DNA from: Acidimicrobiia bacterium
GTDB lineage: Bacteria > Actinomycetota > Acidimicrobiia > Spongiisociales > SHLN01
Assembly (NCBI GenBank): GCA_030624805.1
Contig: JAUXJL010000015.1
Span: forward strand, 1 to 14,116
Direction of reading: 5' to 3'
Length of the DNA stretch: 14,116 nt
This document shows, piece after piece, positions 1 to 5,905 of the stretch. The notes under the pieces are model-generated. The model did no database searches, was not told where the DNA came from, and worked only from the letters and a program-made list of their open reading frames with translations. The first letter of the stretch is position 1. Each line of letters begins with the position of its first letter. Made by a program: the position numbers and the translations under genes.

Positions 1-58
1 CGGCCCGGCAGTTCCGACACAACCGCTCTCCCGGACTCAAACAACCGAAACAGAACAT
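1..58 (-). CDS. Partial gene start, possible ComF-like double zinc-ribbon protein
   Basis: An open frame begins at an ATG on the minus strand (position 58) and runs off the left edge, giving only 19 residues: MFCFGCLSPGERLCRNCRA. The pattern C-x2-C-x7-C-x2-C-R is the arrangement seen at the N-terminus of ComF-type phosphoribosyltransferases, whose zinc ribbon precedes the PRT domain. That is the only support, and any double zinc-ribbon protein could look the same. There is no Shine-Dalgarno sequence. A TANNNT hexamer (TACGTT on the minus strand, plus positions 65-70) ends 6 nt before the ATG, as expected of a leaderless transcript. The gene would diverge from the FtsH-like gene. Confidence 0.4.
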   Translation of the reverse strand, partial: MFCFGCLSPGERLCRNCRA

Positions 59-64
59 GGACCG

Positions 65-70
65 AACGTA
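65..70 (-). promoter_or_regulatory. Candidate -10 element for the truncated left-edge gene
   Basis: TACGTT on the minus strand lies 6 nt before the ATG at 58. An overlapping TATACG (plus 67-72) lies 8 nt before it. No Shine-Dalgarno is present, so a leaderless start is plausible. No clear -35 element was seen. Confidence 0.3.
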
Positions 71-89
71 TACGTGAGGTGGGACAGGG

Positions 90-166
90 CGCGGGACGCG
101 GCACGCAGGACGCAGGACGCAGGAAGCAGGAAGCAGGACGCAGGAAGCAGGACGCAGGACGCAGCA
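90..166. repeat. Heptamer tandem array, unit [AC]GCAGGA
   Basis: Eleven consecutive 7-base units in perfect register. Two degenerate units (CGCGGGA at 90-96, CGCGGCA at 97-103) precede eight units of CGCAGGA or AGCAGGA at 104-159, and CGCAGCA closes the array at 160-166. The C/A alternation at unit position 1 is irregular. The array lies between two divergent genes and directly abuts the dispersed repeat copy at 169-303. Open frames crossing it are low-complexity artefacts. Confidence 0.9.
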
Positions 167-168
167 TC

Positions 169-303
169 GGTGCTCAACACCTTTGCTGGTTCACCGCGGG
201 AACGTGGGAGGCCTGGGCTTGGCGCCGGCGGCGCCAGCCGTCGACCAGCCAGCCGTCCGGCGGCAGCACTCGATTTTTTGGCCATTGACGCAAAGGTGCT
301 CGC
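169..303 (-). repeat. Dispersed intergenic repeat, copy 1
   Basis: Read on the minus strand, this stretch is colinear with plus-strand 5744-5872. Matching blocks are: 287-303 with 5744-5760 (16 of 17 bases), 237-245 with 5797-5805 (9 of 9), 220-226 with 5816-5822 (7 of 7), 201-206 with 5836-5841 (6 of 6), and 169-186 with 5855-5872 (16 of 18). Spacings between blocks are 41/36, 10/10, 13/13 and 14/13 bases. Weaker similarity extends outward to about position 330. No coding frame is shared throughout. The copy contains a GC-rich hairpin at 220-236 (7-bp arms, 3-base loop). Function is unknown; a decayed mobile or REP-like element is one possibility. Confidence 0.7.
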
Positions 304-323
304 AACAAGGGCCAAAAAATCGA
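270..323. repeat. Perfect 14-bp inverted repeat
   Basis: TCGATTTTTTGGCC (270-283) and GGCCAAAAAATCGA (310-323) are exact reverse complements around a 26-base loop. The A/T tracts stand out in GC-rich DNA. On either strand the transcript would form a stem, but the T-run lies inside the stem, so this is not a standard intrinsic terminator. It overlaps one end of dispersed repeat copy 1 and is not conserved in copy 2. It sits about 100 bases upstream of the FtsH-like gene, so a protein-binding site or terminal repeat is possible. Confidence 0.75.
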
Positions 324-419
324 AAAGGAACACCGCGCGCTGAAAAAATGGTCCTTTCCCGAACATGGCGACCGCGGAGAGTAGTTATGTTGATCACACG
401 GAGAATAAAAGGGGACCAC

Positions 420-2279
420 ATGCTCAACGTCGCGGGCCACAAGGAACGATACCGCCTCCGGCGTTTACGCCGACTCGCCATGGTTCTCGGCCCGATAGCC
501 GCCTGGGTGTGGTGGCGATTGCTGACCGACCGCGAGATCGTCCCGCTCCCGACCCTGCCCGAGAACGCAGGCCTCTGGATTCCGTTCGCCCTGCTCTTTC
601 TCCTCATCGGAGTCATCATGATCGTTCCGATGCTTGTGAACGGCCGTTCACCGCATGTGATCTTCATGCCCGAGCAGATCGAAGTCGGGTTCGACGATGT
701 GAAGGGGCTCGGCGACGTACTTGGTGAGGTGCAACACACGCTTCAGGTGTTTCTGGACCATCGCAAGTTCTCCGGCCAGCTCGGTGGTCGCCCGCGACGC
801 GGCGTCCTCTTCGAGGGGCCGCCCGGTACCGGCAAGACTCATGTTGCCAAGGCGATGGCCAAGGAGGCCGGGGTGCCGTACTTGTTCGTGTCCTCGACTT
901 CGTTCCAGAGCATGTGGTACGGCATGACGGGGCGCAAGATTCGGGCCTTCTTCAAAGCCCTCCGAAAGACGGCCCGCCGTGACGGTGGCGCCATCGGCTT
1001 CCTCGAAGAAATCGACGCCATCGGGACCAAGCGAGGCGGCCTGGGCGAGTTCTCCGCGGGTAAGGTCGCAGCCGCATTGGGCCGAGAGACCTCGCCGTCG
1101 ATGTCAGAAGGCGTCGGAGGGGTCGTGAACGAACTGCTCGTCCAAATGCAGAGTTTTGATGAGCCCACTACGGGCATCAAGATCCGAAACTGGATGGGCG
1201 GTCGGGTCAACCGCTTCCTTCCCTACGCCCGCCGCATCAAGATGAAGATGCCCGAACCGTCCAACATCCTGCTCATCGGCGCTACCAACCGTGCCGAGTC
1301 CCTCGACCCCGCCTTACTACGCCCCGGACGTTTCGACCGGATTCTCCATTTCGACACACCGAGCCGCTCGGCACGTCGCGAGCTGATCGAGTACTTCCTT
1401 GCCCGCAAGGCTCACGACCCGACGCTCGACAACGAGGCAACTCTCGACGAGCTCTCAGCCTCCACGATGGGCTATACGCCTGCTTCGCTCGAACGGCTGT
1501 TTGATGAGGCCCTTCTTCTCTCGCTCCGAGAGGGCAGGGAAGCCTTCACGCTTCCCGATGTACGCCGAGCGCGGATGGAGGTCGAGATCGGATTGGCCCA
1601 ACCGACCGAATACACGCATGCTGAGCGAAACACCATCGCCACCCACGAAGCCGGCCACGCAGTTGTGGCTCATCTGGTTGGTGAGTCACGCCGACTAGAA
1701 GTCCTCTCCATCATCAAACGCCGGAGCGCCCTCGGCCTGCTGGCCCATAGCCCGACTGAGGAGCGGTTCACCAACACGGCAACCGAGCTGGTGGCCTCCA
1801 TCCAGATCTCGATGGGCGGAATGGTGGCCGAGGAGATCTTCTTCGGCGAGTCGGGAAGCGGCCCGGCCGGCGACCTAAAGGCGGCGACCGATGTGGCTGT
1901 TGTAATGGTCGGCAGCCTCGGGCTCGGCGACTCGCTCATTTCTTTCAACACCCTGGAAGGTGGTTTGCTCGGCGGCAACATCGCAAACAAGGTCCTGGGA
2001 GACAAGGCATCTCGGGCGGCGGTCGACCGAATCCTCGAGGAAAACAAGGACGCCGTAACCCGACTCCTGTCGGCCAACCGTCACCTGGTCGAGGCACTAC
2101 GGGACGCGCTCCTGAAGTACGAGGAGCTCATCGACGACGAGATACTCGAGGTTCTGAACGGCGCAGACCCCATCAATAAGGTGGCCGCTCCCGGGGTGGT
2201 CGTCGACTTACGCCCGCAGCCCGATATCACTCACGAGGGCCCGGCTCCGCTGCCTACCGGTGGCGGCTCGGACAAATAG
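420..2279 (+). CDS. ftsH: Divergent FtsH-type membrane AAA+ zinc metalloprotease
   Basis: A 619-residue membrane-anchored, ATP-dependent protease of the FtsH/M41 family, which degrades membrane and regulatory proteins. Visible features: basic N-terminus, membrane segments at about 19-35 and 51-73, Walker A GPPGTGKT (133-140), second region of homology with both arginines in LLRPGRFDR, zinc motif HEAGH (409-413), and likely third ligand D485 in GPAGDLKAATD. Length is close to the usual ~600-650. Oddities: Walker B reads FLEEIDA (194-200) where the family has FIDEIDA; the pore loop is MWYG rather than FVG; and two insertions, about 15 residues after Walker B and about 30 basic residues at 247-282, are present. 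It is probably a paralogue rather than the main FtsH. The start at 420 has AGGGGA four bases upstream. An ATG at 387 with GGAG also fits and adds 11 residues. The frame open from 183 crosses the repeat region and is not used. Confidence 0.88.
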   Translation: MLNVAGHKERYRLRRLRRLAMVLGPIAAWVWWRLLTDREIVPLPTLPENAGLWIPFALLFLLIGVIMIVPMLVNGRSPHVIFMPEQIEVGFDDVKGLGDVLGEVQHTLQVFLDHRKFSGQLGGRPRRGVLFEGPPGTGKTHVAKAMAKEAGVPYLFVSSTSFQSMWYGMTGRKIRAFFKALRKTARRDGGAIGFLEEIDAIGTKRGGLGEFSAGKVAAALGRETSPSMSEGVGGVVNELLVQMQSFDEPTTGIKIRNWMGGRVNRFLPYARRIKMKMPEPSNILLIGATNRAESLDPALLRPGRFDRILHFDTPSRSARRELIEYFLARKAHDPTLDNEATLDELSASTMGYTPASLERLFDEALLLSLREGREAFTLPDVRRARMEVEIGLAQPTEYTHAERNTIATHEAGHAVVAHLVGESRRLEVLSIIKRRSALGLLAHSPTEERFTNTATELVASIQISMGGMVAEEIFFGESGSGPAGDLKAATDVAVVMVGSLGLGDSLISFNTLEGGLLGGNIANKVLGDKASRAAVDRILEENKDAVTRLLSANRHLVEALRDALLKYEELIDDEILEVLNGADPINKVAAPGVVVDLRPQPDITHEGPAPLPTGGGSDK

Positions 2280-2317
2280 CTCTCTCTGCAGGGAATCGGT
2301 CGGCAGACGGCTGGCCG

Positions 2318-3565
2318 CTAGGTCCCGTGGCGCCACGACTCGAGATAGGACTCCTGCTCCGAAGTCAGTCGTTCGAGCCCGGCACCCAGTGACTCCAATT
2401 TGAGCACGGCCACCTGCTGATCGATACGAGAAGGCAACCGATATACCCTGGCTTCTAGATCTTGGCGGTTCTCGAGGATCCATTCTGCCGCCAGAGCCTG
2501 ATTGGCGAACGACATATCCATCACGTCGGCGGGATGCCCCTCTGCCGCGGCCAGGTTCACGAGTCGACCCTCAGCAAGAACCAGGATCCGCCGGCCGTCG
2601 GCCAGCACGTACTCTCCAAGGTTTTCGCGCAGCGTACGGTTCTCCACGGCCAGCTCACTGAGGCGCTTCAGGTCGATTTCGACATCAAAGTGACCGGCAT
2701 TGGCCAGGATTGCCCCATCTTTCATGACCGCGAAGTGCTCCTCGCGTATTACATGGATGTTGCCGGTGACGGTAATGAAGAGATCACCTACTGCGGCCGC
2801 CTCGATGGCGGTCATCACCTGGTAACCCTCCATTGCCGCAGACAGCGCCCTAACGGCATCCACTTCCACCACCACGACCTTGCCGCCGAGCCCGTCGGCA
2901 CGCTGCGCCACACCCTGGCCGCAATCACCAAACCCGACCACCACGACGGTGCGGCCGGCGATGAGCATGTTGGTGGACCGGAGCACGCCATCGAGCGACG
3001 ATTGGCCGGTGCCGTGGCGGTTGTCAAATAGGTGCTTCGTATCAGAGTCGTTCACCGCCACAACCGGGAACCGGAGCGCTCCTTCGGATTCCATTGCACG
3101 GAGACGGATGACGCCGGTAGTGGTCTCCTCCATGGAAGCGAGCGGCGTGATGTCGGCACGGTCGGTGTGCAACAGGGTCACGAGGTCGGCACCGTCATCC
3201 ATCGTGATGGTCGGCTTGGTGTCGAGCACAGTCTGGAGGTGGCGATAGTACGTATCGGTGTCCTCACCCCTGATGGCGTTGACGGGAATACCTTCCTCCA
3301 CCAGCGCGGCCGCCACGTCATCCTGGGTGGAAAGGGGATTTGAAGCACACAACATCACCTCACCGCCGCCGGCGCGCAATGTGAGCATCAAGTTGGCGGT
3401 TTCGGTGGTGACGTGCATACACGCCCCGAAGCGCATACCTACGAACGGCTTGGACTCCTCATAACGTTCCCGCAGGGAAGCCATCACCGGCATGCGGCGA
3501 GCCGCCCACGCGATGCGCCGGGCACCATCGGCGGCGAGGTCGGGGTTGGCGATGTCGTAATCCAT
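2318..3565 (-). CDS. ahcY: Adenosylhomocysteinase (S-adenosylhomocysteine hydrolase)
   Basis: A 415-residue cytosolic NAD-dependent enzyme that splits S-adenosylhomocysteine into adenosine and homocysteine, closing the methyl cycle. Counterparts of catalytic and binding residues are visible: H51 (ACMHVTTETANL), D123/D124, E147 (MEETTTGV), K177 and D181 (NDSDTKHLFDN), the Rossmann loop GFGDCG (211-216) with E234, and GHFDVEID (291-298). The GTGQSSLDG loop and a C-terminus ending in SEQESYLESWRHGT, without the Lys/Tyr tail of the eukaryotic type, resemble the shorter archaeal and Thermotoga group. Some archaeal members prefer S-inosylhomocysteine, so substrate is not certain. The start at 3565 is fixed by AAGGAG 5 nt upstream. 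A frame open to 3610 would run into the mutase gene. It lies 25 nt downstream of the mutase gene and is probably co-transcribed. It is convergent with the protease gene, 38 nt away. Confidence 0.93.
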   Translation of the reverse strand: MDYDIANPDLAADGARRIAWAARRMPVMASLRERYEESKPFVGMRFGACMHVTTETANLMLTLRAGGGEVMLCASNPLSTQDDVAAALVEEGIPVNAIRGEDTDTYYRHLQTVLDTKPTITMDDGADLVTLLHTDRADITPLASMEETTTGVIRLRAMESEGALRFPVVAVNDSDTKHLFDNRHGTGQSSLDGVLRSTNMLIAGRTVVVVGFGDCGQGVAQRADGLGGKVVVVEVDAVRALSAAMEGYQVMTAIEAAAVGDLFITVTGNIHVIREEHFAVMKDGAILANAGHFDVEIDLKRLSELAVENRTLRENLGEYVLADGRRILVLAEGRLVNLAAAEGHPADVMDMSFANQALAAEWILENRQDLEARVYRLPSRIDQQVAVLKLESLGAGLERLTSEQESYLESWRHGT

Positions 3566-3590
3566 GTGTCTCCTTCTGGTTGGCTCCGGC

Positions 3591-4940
3591 CTAGCCGGGG
3601 CTGCCCCCATTCGCCAAGATGACCTCCCGCACCCTGCCCACCAGGTCGTCGACCCCGGCGGGGTCGGGCGCTTCTGCGTTTAGGCGCAGCAACGGCTCAG
3701 TATTCGAAGGCCGCAGGTTAAGCCACCGATCCGGCCACCTCACCGTCAACCCATCAAGATGGCCCGCCTCGCCTCCCATCTCGCGCTCAACGATATCCAT
3801 CATGGCTGCTTGACCTTCGACGACGAAGTTGATCTCGCCTGATGCCGAATACGGCTCGAATTCCACCCGAATCTCCGATAGCGGCCGCGGGTCTTCAGCC
3901 ATGAGTTGCATGAGAACGAGCATGGCCAGCGTGCCCGAGTCAGCCCGATAGTTGGCCCTGAAGTAGAAATGGGCGGAATTTTCGCCTCCGAAAACGGCGT
4001 CGCTTTCGGCCATCACGGCCTTGATGAACGAGTGGCCGACGCGTGTCTCGACGGGGATGCCTCCCCATCGCTTGATCGTCTCGGGGACCGCCCGGCTGCA
4101 GATGAGGTTGTGAACGATTGTGGCGCCGGGATGTTTGCCCAGGAACCAGCGAGCGATCATAGCGGTTGTGGTGCTGCCAGATAGGGGCTCGCCCAGGTCG
4201 TCGATGAAGATGGCACGGTCGGCATCGGCATCGAAGGCGACTCCGAGGTCATGGGGTTGGTCCTTCATGACCGCGATGACATCCTCGAGGTTCTCGAGCT
4301 TGGTCGGGTCGGCCGGATGGTTGGGGAAGGTGCCATCGGGGTCGAGATACAGGGCCGTGAGATCGACGGGAATCCGCTCGAACACTGGGCCGGCCACTAT
4401 GCCGGCCATGCCGTTTCCGCCATCGACCGCCACCTTGAGCGGACGAAACGACCCCGCATCGACAATTGAGTAAAGGTGGACGACATACTCATGAAGCGCG
4501 GAGACCTCACGCGACGTGCCGGGCACTGAGGCTTCGGGAGCTGGGTCGGCGGTAAGCGCCTTGATATCTGCCAGCCCGGTGTCGCCCGAGACCGGGCGTG
4601 CTCCTGCCAAAGACAACTTGATGCCATTCCAATTGAGCGGGAGGTGCGAGGCGGTCACCATCGCCGCCGGCACGTCGTGCGCTCCTGCGTAGAAGTAGCT
4701 CATGTCGGTGGCGATGAGACCGAGGTCGTCGACATCGACACCCTGGGAGAGGGCGCCCGCCACAAAGGCATCCGACAATTCGGCGGAGCTGGTGCGGATG
4801 TCGCGCCCTACTGCGATCCGAGCCGCGCCCGAGAAACCGGCAAAGGCGGCTCCGATTCGGTGGACGACGTCAGCGTCAATCTCGCCGTTGTCGATGCGAC
4901 CCCGGATGTCGTAGGCCTTAAAAATGGCGTCCAAACTCAT
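3591..4940 (-). CDS. manB: Phosphomannomutase/phosphoglucomutase (alpha-D-phosphohexomutase family)
   Basis: A 449-residue cytosolic enzyme interconverting hexose 6-phosphate and 1-phosphate, most likely mannose-6-P to mannose-1-P for GDP-mannose. All four family signatures are present in order: the phosphoserine loop TASHLP (96-101, S98), the metal loop DADADR (237-242), the sugar loop GGENSAH (318-324), and the phosphate loop RPSNTEP (410-416). Two depart from consensus: TASHNP has become TASHLP, and DGDADR has become DADADR. The three aspartates and the serine are kept, so activity is expected. The start at 4940 has no Shine-Dalgarno, but a -10-like TAACAT sits 8 nt upstream, suggesting leaderless translation. 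First gene of a two-gene unit with ahcY. Sugar specificity cannot be read from sequence alone. Confidence 0.9.
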   Translation of the reverse strand: MSLDAIFKAYDIRGRIDNGEIDADVVHRIGAAFAGFSGAARIAVGRDIRTSSAELSDAFVAGALSQGVDVDDLGLIATDMSYFYAGAHDVPAAMVTASHLPLNWNGIKLSLAGARPVSGDTGLADIKALTADPAPEASVPGTSREVSALHEYVVHLYSIVDAGSFRPLKVAVDGGNGMAGIVAGPVFERIPVDLTALYLDPDGTFPNHPADPTKLENLEDVIAVMKDQPHDLGVAFDADADRAIFIDDLGEPLSGSTTTAMIARWFLGKHPGATIVHNLICSRAVPETIKRWGGIPVETRVGHSFIKAVMAESDAVFGGENSAHFYFRANYRADSGTLAMLVLMQLMAEDPRPLSEIRVEFEPYSASGEINFVVEGQAAMMDIVEREMGGEAGHLDGLTVRWPDRWLNLRPSNTEPLLRLNAEAPDPAGVDDLVGRVREVILANGGSPG

Positions 4941-4948
4941 CGAGAGCG

Positions 4949-4954
4949 ATGTTA
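4949..4954 (-). promoter_or_regulatory. Candidate -10 element of the manB-ahcY unit
   Basis: TAACAT on the minus strand (ATGTTA on plus) fits TANNNT and ends 8 nt before the ATG at 4940. No ribosome-binding site is present, so the transcript may start at the ATG. The -35 region is weak (TTCGTT with a 17-nt spacer). Confidence 0.45.
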
Positions 4955-4987
4955 CGGCCCCCGGGAGTCGGAACGAAGCGCCTCCCC

Positions 4988-4993
4988 TACACT
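4988..4993 (+). promoter_or_regulatory. Candidate -10 element of the glycosyltransferase gene
   Basis: TACACT fits TANNNT and ends 9 nt before the ATG at 5003. The intervening bases are pyrimidine-rich (CTTTTCCCC) with no Shine-Dalgarno, so leaderless initiation is likely. It faces the manB -10 element within the same 62-bp gap. No convincing -35 was seen. Confidence 0.45.
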
Positions 4994-5002
4994 CTTTTCC
5001 CC

Positions 5003-5704
5003 ATGATGACTTCCCCGAGTCTCACGATCGTCATACCGGTCCACAACGAGGCCGGTTTCCTCAGCCATGCTGTGGAAACCCTCGACCGAGAGCTGTCGGG
5101 CCTGGAGTTTGTGTTATATCTGGTGGAGAACGGGTCGAGAGACGGCACCGGCACCGAAGCAGACTCTCTGGCCGGTCGCTTTCCGTGGCTTCGGACTCTG
5201 CATCTGGAGGCGGCCGACTACGGAGCTGCGCTACGCGAGGGATTCCGGCGAGCAGACACCGACTGGATGGTGGCCTTCGATGTCGACTACTTCTCCCGTC
5301 GCTTCGTCGACGAGGTGCTCGACAACACCAAGGATGCCGACATCATTCTCGCCTCGAAGCGGGACCCGGAGGCTGATGATCGTCGGGGTATTGTGCGGAG
5401 GCTCGGCACAGGCGTGTTCAACTTGCTGCTGCGCGCGCTGTTCGGCTCACAAGTCACAGACACGCACGGGATGAAAGCCGTCAACCGCAAGGTGCTCGAC
5501 GACGTGCTCCCAAAGGTCAAGAGCACCGAGGATCTCTTTGACACCGAGCTCGTCCTTCGAGCCGAGCGGGCGGGTTATCGCATTGCCGAGGTCCCCGCGG
5601 TTGTTGAAGAGATGCGGCCGGCCCGCTCCTCCTATCTAAAACGCGTGCCGCGCACCCTTGTCGGCCTGTTTCGACTTCGAAAGCTGCTCGGCAAGAAGCA
5701 GTAA
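5003..5704 (+). CDS. Family 2 glycosyltransferase, DPM1/polyprenyl-phosphate sugar synthase-like
   Basis: A 233-residue GT-A fold enzyme without membrane segments. The N-terminus SLTIVIPVHNEAGFL and VENGSRDGT (41-49) match the nucleotide-binding half of GT2 enzymes. FDVDYFS carries the DxD-type metal site (D93, D95), and TDTHGMKAVNR with ELVLRAERAGYRIAEVPAVVEE matches the acceptor half of dolichol-/polyprenyl-phosphate mannosyl- or glucosyltransferases. Such enzymes make the lipid-linked sugar donor at the inner membrane face. A GtrA gene and a GT-C-like gene lie just downstream on the other strand. Start: two adjacent ATGs at 5003 and 5006; the upstream extension to 4949 would cover the promoter. 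The last codons and the stop lie inside heptamer repeats, so the C-terminus (GKKQ) is partly repeat-derived. Confidence 0.85.
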   Translation: MMTSPSLTIVIPVHNEAGFLSHAVETLDRELSGLEFVLYLVENGSRDGTGTEADSLAGRFPWLRTLHLEAADYGAALREGFRRADTDWMVAFDVDYFSRRFVDEVLDNTKDADIILASKRDPEADDRRGIVRRLGTGVFNLLLRALFGSQVTDTHGMKAVNRKVLDDVLPKVKSTEDLFDTELVLRAERAGYRIAEVPAVVEEMRPARSSYLKRVPRTLVGLFRLRKLLGKKQ

Positions 5705-5717
5705 GCAGGAAGCAGTA
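5695..5717. repeat. Short heptamer array overlapping the glycosyltransferase stop codon
   Basis: Three units of [AT/G]-type heptamer: GAAGCAG, TAAGCAG, GAAGCAG at 5695-5715, equivalent to AGCAGTA-AGCAGGA-AGCAGTA in the register of the array at 90-166. The TAA stop (5702-5704) is part of the repeat. It lies just upstream of dispersed repeat copy 2. Confidence 0.75.
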
Positions 5718-5905
5718 AGGCCATTCGCATTACTCGGCCGTGAGCGAGAACCTTTGCGTCCTTCTCGGGCTTCGCCCGGCCACCGGAACCGAGCTAGTCG
5801 ACGGCCAGCTTGGCAGGCGCCAGACCCAGAGAAACCACGTTTTTTTGTGAATCGGCAACGGTGTTGAGAACCAAAACTGCTTATAGCTTCTGCGGGTGAA
5901 ACCCC
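5705..5905. other. Non-coding gap between two convergent genes
   Basis: This 201-base stretch lies between the convergent glycosyltransferase and gtrA genes. It holds the end of a heptamer array, dispersed repeat copy 2, a small hairpin CGGGC-TTC-GCCCG (5766-5778) and a run of seven T (5840-5846). The hairpin is not followed by T residues and the T-run is not preceded by a strong stem, so no classical intrinsic terminator is evident in either direction. Degenerate heptamer-like bases (ACTGCTTATAGCTTCTGC) appear near 5876-5893. Confidence 0.6.
5744..5872 (+). repeat. Dispersed intergenic repeat, copy 2
   Basis: Inverted relative to copy 1 (169-303), with five colinear matching blocks and near-identical spacings. 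The strongest blocks are 5744-5760 (16 of 17 bases) and 5855-5872 (16 of 18). The region between is more diverged, including a 5-base length difference and a 1-base indel. It lies between convergent genes, whereas copy 1 lies between divergent ones. Weaker similarity extends back to about 5715. No transposase or clean terminal repeats are visible. Confidence 0.7.

Noticed and set aside
90..166. CRISPR array
   Set aside because: The units are 7 bases and directly tandem with no spacers; no cas genes are nearby.
285..290. TTGACG as a -35 element for the protease gene
   Set aside because: No -10-like hexamer occurs at 16-18 nt downstream, and it lies in the loop of the inverted repeat.
37..366. 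Minus-strand 109-residue open frame over the 5' gap
   Set aside because: It is mostly translated heptamer repeat (repeating CVLLPAS-like units) and low-complexity residues, with no domain and no start signal.
183..419. Upstream extension of the protease frame to an ATG at 183
   Set aside because: It would translate the dispersed repeat and the inverted repeat; better-supported ATGs with SD-like sequences lie at 387 and 420.
2327..2336. Palindrome GTGGCGCCAC near the convergent protease/ahcY ends
   Set aside because: It has no loop and no T-run, and lies inside the ahcY coding sequence; it is likely a chance GC-rich palindrome.
2462..3031. Plus-strand 189-residue frame
   Set aside because: It is antisense to the well-supported adenosylhomocysteinase gene and has no recognisable domain.
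5766..5846. Intrinsic terminator from the CGGGC-TTC-GCCCG hairpin and the later T-run
   Set aside because: Hairpin and T-run are about 60 bases apart and neither has the other half of a terminator.
5658..5867. Small plus-strand frame ending VNRQRC, similar to a minus-strand frame at 174-440 ending VNQQRC
   Set aside because: The shared ending comes from the repeat element; the frames differ upstream of a 1-base indel, so a conserved peptide is not supported.
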